Assembly: GCA_963931925.1 (NCBI GenBank)
Contig: OZ007570.1
Span: 34,367,084 to 34,431,083 of the forward strand
Reading direction: 5' to 3'
Source of the DNA: Onchidella celtica
Taxonomy: Eukaryota; Mollusca; Gastropoda; Systellommatophora; Onchidiidae
DNA: 64,000 bases
The notes under the pieces were generated by a model. The model saw only the letters and a list, made by a program, of their open reading frames with translations, did no database searches and was not told the origin of the DNA. Both the position numbers and the translations under genes were made by a program. Shown here piece by piece: positions 56,777 through 64,000 of the stretch (position 1 is its first letter; each line of letters begins with the position of its first letter).

Positions 56777-57572
56777 CAGTGGTCACCGCCTAACAGCATG
56801 ATACCCGGGAGACATTGTTTAGCGTGCTGGTAGGCGAACGTGCTGTTAGGCGTATAGGGGAGGGAACCATGCAGGCATGTGCACTGTGTAATTAACACGC
56901 CTACACGCTTCATAAGTGTAACTAAACTCATCAATGTAGGCTGAGGCCTTACAACTTGCGGTAAATTAAGGCCTAATCATGACAAAATTGGAAAGAATCC
57001 GACCAATGGAATGCAAAAGCCGATCAGATGCAAAAACCAATCAAGTGGGACGAATGTTTTCTCTGTTCTTTCCTATCCGCCCACTCAAACCTTTGCAACT
57101 GATAAGGGCGGTCACAAACCTTCTGTTGTTCCCACCCCCCACCCATACAGTCAGTTTGATCTACATAGGCAACTGACCAAAGCAGCGCCGCCGCCATGTG
57201 TCCATTGTCAAGGGCGCGTGTCTGTCTGGCAAGACATTATGGCGGTCCCATACCCCATGTTGGCTCCGACCCCACCCTCACATGCCAGCTTGATCTACCA
57301 ATACGTAACTGATTAAAGTAGCGGGGCATTCACAGGTTCATTGCAAATAGCGCCTGCCTGTCTGGTGGTCAAGTACATGTAATACACTTCGTTTGTAAAA
57401 ATGTTTCAGCTCTCTGATATGAAAAAAAGTGAGCTCTTGGGCAAATGGTACTTAAATAAGCGTGTTGTTATAGGGGACCTTTTAAATAGAAAACATTATG
57501 TTTTTTTTTTAAAGAGCGTGCTGTTAGAAGGATCGTGCTGGTAGCCGGCGTAGTGTTAGGCGGTGACCACTG
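56777..57572. mobile_element. pogo/Tigger-like MITE, 796 bp
   Basis: Ends are inverted repeats CAGTGGTCACCGCCTAACA (left, 56777) and its reverse complement (right, ending 57572), flanked by TA on both sides (56775-56776, 57573-57574), the Tc1/mariner-type target duplication. Subterminal words GCGTGCTG and GTTAGGCG are repeated inside both ends. The middle carries an imperfect internal direct repeat (about 57148-57230 and 57285-57370, marked by TTGATCTAC, AACTGA and CTGTCTGG). No transposase is encoded. Confidence 0.8.
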
Positions 57573-57725
57573 TATCTCCATTTTGCTGAAGAGTATTCAA
57601 TCAATTAACCCCGTGAGAATGTAACATAAGGAACCTACTTTACTGCTGGATTATTATAGTTTTTCTTTTTATCAATGTATGGCGGTGTGGTGACTATAAG
57701 GGTGGTCCGAAGGCGTGTTCGAGGG

Positions 57726-58863
57726 TGTCACGAGCGGGTGAGCTGGGATCAGTAGTTACGGGGGAAGGGGGTAGAGTAAAGTTAACCCACGGCCCACGGG
57801 TAATGAAAAGCGTGCATGTTGTGAGTTGGGGTGTCTGCATGAGGCGAGAGCGCTGTACTACTATCACTGCAAGTTAGAAGGTCCCAGGGGACGGACGTGA
57901 GTGAGAACAGTCGGGAGATTGTGACAGTGTTTTCCAGTGATGACTGGTAGGTGGAACGATGATTGATCATTATGATTGATGTATTATATTCGTCTACGAC
58001 CATGATGTAAATAGTATATGTGAGGAATGTGGAAGTCCTTGATACTGTATATAGCAATGTGCGCCATGAGCGATAGATGGAAGTTAGCTTCATGGATTTG
58101 TAGCGAGAGTGAGTAGGGTGTAATACGGTGGAGGTGTTACCGTAAGATGTTTGGTGAGTGAAATGTGAACTATTGTGTGTACGCTTCATGAGTTGTAATG
58201 AGGGGTGAAGTGATTAGAAATGGTATGGTATTATACCAATGTAATGTTATTTTTGTAGGTGCCGGGGTCGGGCCGAAGCGCCGCCTACGGTGAGCACAGG
58301 GGATAGGCCAGCATAGGGCCGAAGGCCACACATAGGCCAGGAGTGAAGCTGTCGGTGTAGGACAGTCGCAGCACATGAGTCGTGGCAGTCTGGCCACAGA
58401 CAGGGGTGTATATATGATTGTAATGTGCTATTAAGATGTACTACTGTGACATGGATGTATTATTGTGCGATTGAGATACTCATGTGAATTGAAGTATTAA
58501 CGTGCTAGGGCCACGTGAGGTGCTATAGGAGGCTAAGGTGTTATTGCCATAGGGAGGCGCTATTGAGAGACTGTGGTGTGAAAGAATACTAGTGTGTCAT
58601 TAAGACCCTGAGTGGAGGGCTGAGGCCGAAGTGTCTTTAGAAGTAATTACCGGGTTGTGGACCCGAGGAAGTGTGCTTGCTGGAGAAGGCCGTGGACGGC
58701 AGTTTAATTAAGTAATATAATGTATGTCATTGCAATTCTATCTTTATCTTATGTTTAATAAATGTGTGAGTCTGATGGGTAGTTTTGTTAAGTGTTATAC
58801 TTGTTCGTTCGTGGTTGTTGTCTTGTTATAATTATTACATCTCCCAGTCTGGGATTTGTGACA
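57726..58863 (+). repeat. Solo LTR, 1138 bp
   Basis: Starts TGTCACGAGC and ends TTTGTGACA, with GAGGG directly on both sides (57721-57725 and 58864-58868), a 5-bp target duplication as made by Ty3-type integrases. AATAAA lies at 58757-58762, about 100 bp before the end, as expected of an LTR polyadenylation signal. No internal region or second LTR follows, so recombination between two LTRs probably removed the rest. Family resemblance to the LTR-like units at 14 and 26 kb is limited to the ends. Confidence 0.7.
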
Positions 58864-59530
58864 GAGGGCTCCAAAGACTATTATTCTGTTGGAGCGGCGT
58901 CAATTTCAAATTCAGATGGCAACACCGAACCCCTAAGTCTCAATCTCAAAGATTCTATCTTTACCCCTGAAATTCGCGTAATCAGCGTATCTTTAAATTC
59001 CCAACTAGGACGCTTTATCATCTTCTCTGATTCATTCTCGTGCCTCCCTATAAAAATACGAAATATGAAAACTCACGGAACTGTTACAACGTCTTCACAC
59101 TCTGTCCAACTGAGAGTACGAAATTGTTCTTGGTTGGGTCCCTGGCCACGCTATTATTGAATTGATTAAATTGAGATGTCAGGAAAGATGGGATACACAG
59201 ACAACAAAATAAACAATACTTTATCCAAGATAAACTTGGACATCTTCCCCATCCCTACCAACGAAATCTGAGCCATGAAACTGTCCTTAGTTGATTCGTC
59301 TGGGTCATACCCACTTCACACACCGTTTTTAACTCAGGGTCGAAGATCACAGAATGCGTGGCATGCAATTGCCAACTATCATCAAAACAAATTGACTGTC
59401 TGTGTAAATTTCATGCATCTCCGAAGAAGGCACCATGCCTGCAGATCCATGAAAGAATTATTTTCTGATATGGACCCACAGCACGTCCAGTCCTTTCTGA
59501 AAGAAGCTAAAATCTACATTTTGATTTAGA
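58864..59530 (+). pseudogene. LINE RNase H and C-terminus remnant (Jockey/I-like)
   Basis: Directly after the solo LTR the forward strand reads EGSKDYYSVGAASIS, SIFTPEIRVISVSL and FIIFSDSFSCL. These are the three catalytic blocks of a non-LTR retrotransposon RNase H (normally TDGS, AEL/AEI, DS). Degenerate pieces follow: a GWVPGH-like block, RLGHTHFTHRF and a C-terminus MKELFSDMDPQHVQSFLKEA to a stop at 59527. Stops and frame changes break it. Glu replaces the first Asp of the usual TDGS box. Upstream RT sequence is missing. Confidence 0.7.
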
Positions 59531-59720
59531 AACCTTTGTATTCATTTATAAAACTCTTTCCAGATCTATAGAAAAGAATTTTTGAGAATGTTACCGGTGA
59601 AATAATATTTATAAGAAGCTATTTAATTATTCTTATAAAATTTAAAAACTCTAAATACCAAAAATATAAGGTGCTCAAAAAGGTCGTGAAAGGTGCAAAG
59701 TGGCCGTTATCGCGCCGACG
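59531..59720 (+). repeat. 3' end of the Jockey/I-like LINE, copy 2
   Basis: Continues from the LINE C-terminus and matches 32640-32870 in outline, ending in an AAAGG-GCAAAGTGGCCG block. Confidence 0.4.
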
Positions 59721-59898
59721 CGCCGTAATACTCAAACCCAAACCTGAATGCCTGCATTAACAGAGTCAACACGAGCATCTCAGGACGCTTTACAGGCGCG
59801 AGTAACCGAGAGGTCATGAGATTCTCTAACCCAGTTAGTTTGATGCAGCTTTGGAGCTGCATTTCGTTCAGTCAATCTGGACACATCGTGATTCCTAG

Positions 59899-60747
59899 GC
59901 CACCAGCAGTACAGCTTCCAGTTCCTCCAGCCACCAGTACCACAGCTTCCAGTCCCTCCAGCCACCAGTATCACAGCTTCCCGTCCCACCAGCCACCAAT
60001 ACCACAGCTTTCGGTTCCTCCAGCCACCAGTACCACAGCTTTCGGTTCCTCCAGCCACCAGTACCACAGCTTTCAGTCCCTCCAGCCACCAGTACCACAG
60101 CTCCCATTCCCTCCAGCCACCAGTACCACAGCTTCAGTCCCTCCAGCCACCAGTACCACAGCTTCCAGTCCCTCCAGCCACCAGTACCACAGCTTCAGTC
60201 CCTCCAGCCACCGGTACCACAGCTTCAGTCCCTCCAGCCACCAGTACCACAGCTTCCAGTCCCTCCAGCCACCAGTACCACAGCTTCAGTCCCTCCAGCC
60301 ACCAGTACCACAGCTTCCAGTCCCTCCAGCCACCACTAGTACAGCGTCCACTCCATTCAGCCACCAGCAGGACGACGCCCAGTCGAGTCCCTCCAGCCAC
60401 CCTAAGTATAGCTTCCAGACCCCATAGCCACCAGCAGTACTGCTTCTAGTGCATCAGCCACCAGCAGGACAATTTCCAGTCCCTCCAACCACCAGTAGTA
60501 CAGTTCCCCGTCCTCGAGCCACCAGCATTATAACTCCCAGTCCCTCAGCCACCAGCAGTACAGATTCCAGTCCCTCGGCCACCAGCAGTACAGCTTCCAG
60601 TCCCTCGGCCACCAGCATTGTAGCTTCCAGTCCATCCGGCCAGCAGCATTGTAACTTCCAGTCCCTCAGCCACCAGCAATACAGGTCTCAGTCCATCCAG
60701 CCACCAGCTATACAGGTTTCAGTCCATCCAGCCACCAGCAATTCAGG
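59899..60747. repeat. 30/31-bp minisatellite
   Basis: About 28 variants of a unit such as CCACCAGTACCACAGCTTCC followed by AGTCCCTCCAG. Unit length alternates around 30-31 bp, so no frame persists, and the Ser/Thr/Pro-rich open frames crossing it are not supported as protein. Left units (CCAGTACCACAG) and right units (CCAGCAGTACAG) form two sub-types. The array stops exactly where the BEL LTR begins. Confidence 0.93.
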
Positions 60748-60750
60748 TTC

Positions 60751-61013
60751 TGTTGAGAATTTGGCATAACCGGTAATTAGAATTTGGCATTGTTTGCAAA
60801 GGCCAACTGGCATGTTTGGTTGATTTAAAAAATAGGGGATTGTGGGCTATGTTTTTTTTAACGGACGAAGAACGAAGGAGAATGGGGAACGGGCACTCCC
60901 AGGTTGTTGAATCAAATAAAACTGGAAAGTAAAAGGTTTTAAAGGTGACTTGTTGACTTGTTTTGGATCTAGGTGTGTGTCAAGGGAACATTTGAAACTA
61001 GATATTTACTTCA
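60751..61013 (+). repeat. 5' LTR of the BEL/Pao element
   Basis: 263 bp from TGTTGAGAATTTGG to TTTACTTCA (TG...CA), placed directly before the primer binding site. It contains an AATAAA near 60926. The second LTR lies outside the window, so identity cannot be tested and the left boundary is inferred. Confidence 0.7.
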
Positions 61014-61031
61014 TGGTGCCGAAACCCGGGG
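61014..61031 (+). other. Primer binding site of the BEL/Pao element
   Basis: TGGTGCCGAAACCCGGGG begins with TGG directly after the LTR CA, as tRNA 3' CCA-complementary primer sites do. I do not name the primer tRNA. Confidence 0.75.
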
Positions 61032-61077
61032 TCACCGCCTGGATCTAGAATTTAGTGTTAGTTGAATGAAAAAAGAA

Positions 61078-64000
61078 ATGAGTGACGTGAAAAAGGCTCG
61101 AGGGCCCAAGCCAAGGCCTGCCTTACCCGGTCGGCGAAGAATCTTAATAAACTGTTGGAGCTGGAGGAAACAAATATTACACATGAACAGTGTGAGTTTT
61201 CGATCAAAGATCTAGAGGAGAAACTGAAAGTATACGATCTGAAACAAAGTGAGTACGAACTGAACTTAGAAACTGAAGATGAGATCGAGGCCGAGGTAGA
61301 TGTGGCTGGTGACTACAGAGCCAAACAAACAGAGGTGCTGGTAAAGGCGAAGGAATGCCTCACTCGCATCAAAATAGTGAATAAATCATCTATTCCAACG
61401 CCAACAGCATCCGTATCAGATGATAATTTTCTGGAAATTAATGCCAGTGTGACCAGTGTGAGTGAAGGCAGCTTGGCCACCAACAAGCCAGTGCATCTCC
61501 CGAAGTTGCAGTTGCCGGTGTTTGCAGGCGACATAATTGAATTCCAATCTTTTTGGGACAAGTTTGTGGCCTTGATCGATAGCAGGAATGATCTGTGTGC
61601 CGTGAATAAATTCTCATACCTGCAGTCACTACTGCGTAGTGAAGCCAGGGCGTGCCTGCAGGGCTTGGCCCTCACCCAGGCCAATTATGAAACAGCTAAA
61701 GAGATAATGCTCAAAAGGTTTGGGAAAAAGGACAAGGTGATTGTAGCTCACATTCAGAGACTCCTAAATATCTCCGCCAGCGATAGAATGTGGAAGATCT
61801 ACGATCAGGTTCAAGTACATGTCCGCTCCTTGGCGAATCTTGGTGTAACCGGAGAAAATTATGGGCTGGTCCTGACGCCCATGATTCTGCATCGACTGAC
61901 TCCAGCCGTACGCCTGGAATGGGCCCGCACGAGTGAAGGTAAAGAAGGAAATGTCGAACATCTTCTTGACTTCCTGTATGAGGAGATCCAACGTAGAGAG
62001 CGGTCGGCCCAACTGGACAGCCGGGAACCACAGTCTGCTTTCACAGGTGCTCGCTCGAACAGCAGACAGAACAGGCCAACTGGTGCTGCCCTACTTTCCC
62101 CAGACGGCCACCGACAGTGCAACTTCTGCTCGCAGGATCACTTCAGTGATAAGTGTCCTGAGATCGTCGACCTAGACCATGAGCAGCGCAAACAGAAGGT
62201 GTACAGCATGGGTTTGTGCTTTAAATGTTTATCAAAAACCCATAAGGCGTCGCAGTGCAAACGCAAATGCTTTCACTGCAAAGGCTCACACCACAGCGTT
62301 CTGCACAAACGCAGCAACCCCACAGCCACTCAGCGTAATGAAAATCTGCCGTCCTTTGATACCGCTCCAGCTGGGTCTACACGCACTGGAAACAACAGCC
62401 TAGCTGACAGGGGGGCCTCCTCCACATCTGAGTCGGCAGCGTGCTATGCGCAATCAACAACAACGGGCAGGGCTACCCTCATGCAGTTGGTGAGAACTAT
62501 TGTCGGGGGACAGCTCGTGAATGTGTTCTTTGATTCTGGCAGTGACTTCTCCTACATCACAGACCACACTGCCAGGAAACTTGGACTTCAGAAATCGGGT
62601 GAGGTGAAAGGCGTCATTTCATCATTTGGTGGCTACCTGGCAGAGCAGGTTCACAACGTGTATGACCTGCAATTGGGGGGCATTAACATGAAAATGTTAT
62701 CTCTCAAGACCATAACCAAACCCTTGTTTCGAGCTCCTGTGCCACTTGACATTCTCGGACTGTTTACGGACATCCCGATGATGGAAGACCTATCCCAAGA
62801 GAAGAGCCTTTCTGTTGACATGCTGATAGGTTTAGACTTTTATCATGATTTCATGGGTCCTGAACGGGTTATCAAGGATGGATTGGTGGCACAGCATACC
62901 CTGTTGGGTTGGATGATATCTGGTAGCTATTCCTTGGCGGGGTTGGGTAGTGTTAGACCTAATGCTCAAACATCTCTGCTTGCTGGTTCTACCTATCCTA
63001 CTGAGGCTACTATCAGGAAATGTTGGGATTTAGACTCAATTGGTATCCTGGGGGAGGGTACTAAATGTCAGGAAGACTCTTTGGTTTTGGACAAGTTTAA
63101 TCGGGGTGTTCAGTTTACAGGGGAAAGATATCAAGTAGGACTACCCTGGAAAAGTGAGAACCTTAAGGAACAGTTATTGACTAATGAGAGCTCGGCACTG
63201 AAAAGATTGGTAGTTCTTGATAATAAATTGTCTGTTGATCCCAGCTTGAAGCAAGGGTACCGAGAGGTTTTTGTAGACCTAGAGAATAGGGGTATTATTG
63301 AAGAAGTTTCTTCCACAGCCAATGCTACTAATACTATTACTAACCCTGTATTTTACCTTCCCCATCGCCCTGTAGTAAGAGATGAAAGCCAAACGACGAA
63401 GATCCGGCCAGTATTTGATGCCAGTGCAAAAGGTAAGAACGGTATATCCCTGAATGATTGCATGGAGATTGGACCCAAGATGACCCCAGACCTTGTACAA
63501 ATCTTAATGAGATTCCGTAGGTGGAAGTTTGGTTTGTCTGCCGATATTCAGAAGGCTTTTTTGCAGATTGAACTAGATGAAAAGGACAGAGATGTGCACA
63601 GATTCTTGTTGTTTGACGTCAACAATCAGGTAAGACACATGCGTTTTAAGCGTGTCACCTTTGGGAATGCTAGTAGCCCTTTCATGCTGAATGCTGTCAT
63701 AAAATTGCATCTCTCAAAATTTGTTGAGGATCACACTGTCAGGGAATTGGTGACAAATTTGTATGTAGATGATTGGTTGACGGGTTCGGACTCAGAAGAG
63801 GAACTGACTCACATGATGGGTAAGGCAACTCGGATCTTGAAGCAGGGTGGATTTCCTCTTTCAAAATGGACTTCAAATAGTCCCAAGGTAAGATCAGAAT
63901 TACGACAATTTACTGATCAAGGTGAGCTCCAGTCTCACAAGGTTCTTGGTTTGACATGGAATCCTGAAAGAGATTGCTTTCTCTTTGAAACTGCTACTCA
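61078..64000 (+). CDS. BEL/Pao Gag-Pol polyprotein, partial at window end
   Basis: From 61086 to the window end I read one open frame of about 971 codons without a stop. In order: coiled-coil Gag start (NLNKLLELEETN), the DUF1759-type Gag core (LPKLQLPVFAGDIIEF, FSYLQSLL), zinc knuckles CNFCSQDHFSDKC, CFKCLSKTHKASQC and CFHCKGSHH, a DUF1758-type retropepsin with FFDSGSDFSYI (active D-S-G) and IGLDFYHDF, then RT with IRPVFDASAKG, LSADIQKAFLQIEL (catalytic Asp) and the YVDD box. The best start, ATG at 61078, is in a different frame; a 1-bp indel in the A run near 61088-61093 separates it from the body. Integrase and the 3' LTR lie beyond the edge. Confidence 0.92.

Noticed and set aside
59816-60427. 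203-codon Ser/Thr/Pro-rich frame resembling a mucin
   Set aside because: It is only a translation of the 30/31-bp minisatellite, whose unit length changes frame repeatedly.

Overview
The window is eukaryotic nuclear DNA from an animal. It is AT-rich and intron-bearing, has almost no long uninterrupted cellular genes, and is dominated by transposable elements in all states of decay. A gastropod mollusc (or another lophotrochozoan) is my best guess. The basis is the mix of element families (DIRS, Gmr1-like Ty3, BEL/Pao, piggyBac, mariner, RTE- and Tx1-like LINEs), a P2X7-ballast-domain gene next to a THAP gene, and scattered CTAGAT/AGATCT hexamer repeats. This assignment is inference; no marker gene proves it.

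Layout. 0.4-4.8 kb (+): a THAP-domain gene with good splice sites, but decayed middle exons and displaced zinc ligands. 6.3-5.2 kb (-): two exons of a P2X7 C-terminal (ballast) domain protein, convergent with the THAP gene. 6.7 kb: a tRNA-like unit. 7.7-8.4 kb: a Harbinger-type MITE. 8.4-13.6 kb: a broken Ty3/gypsy pol that is split in its RNase H region by a structurally complete DIRS element with intact Gag, RT-RNase H and tyrosine recombinase frames. 14.2-16.9 kb: LTR-like sequence. 17.6-22.9 kb: a Ty3-type element with the unusual order protease-integrase-RT-RNase H (Gmr1-like), ending in an LTR foldback that looks like an autointegration product. 25.6-29.1 kb: a second LTR-like unit carrying a 38-bp tandem array and an internally deleted piggyBac element.

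From 29 to 60 kb the sequence is mostly non-coding. It contains an unclassified 460-bp insertion with a 14-bp target duplication (34.9 kb), three 5'-truncated LINEs (36.8, 42.9-45.4 and 53.7-54.3 kb), a mariner-like pseudogene (47.3-48.7 kb), a pogo/Tigger-like MITE (56.8 kb), a 1.14-kb solo LTR (57.7 kb) and a LINE RNase H remnant (58.9-59.5 kb). The right end holds a 30/31-bp minisatellite and, directly abutting it, the 5' LTR, primer site and long open gag-pol of a BEL/Pao retrotransposon that runs off the window.

No operon-like or multi-gene cellular pathway is visible. The relations between features are mostly nesting: DIRS in gypsy, piggyBac in an LTR, BEL at a minisatellite.
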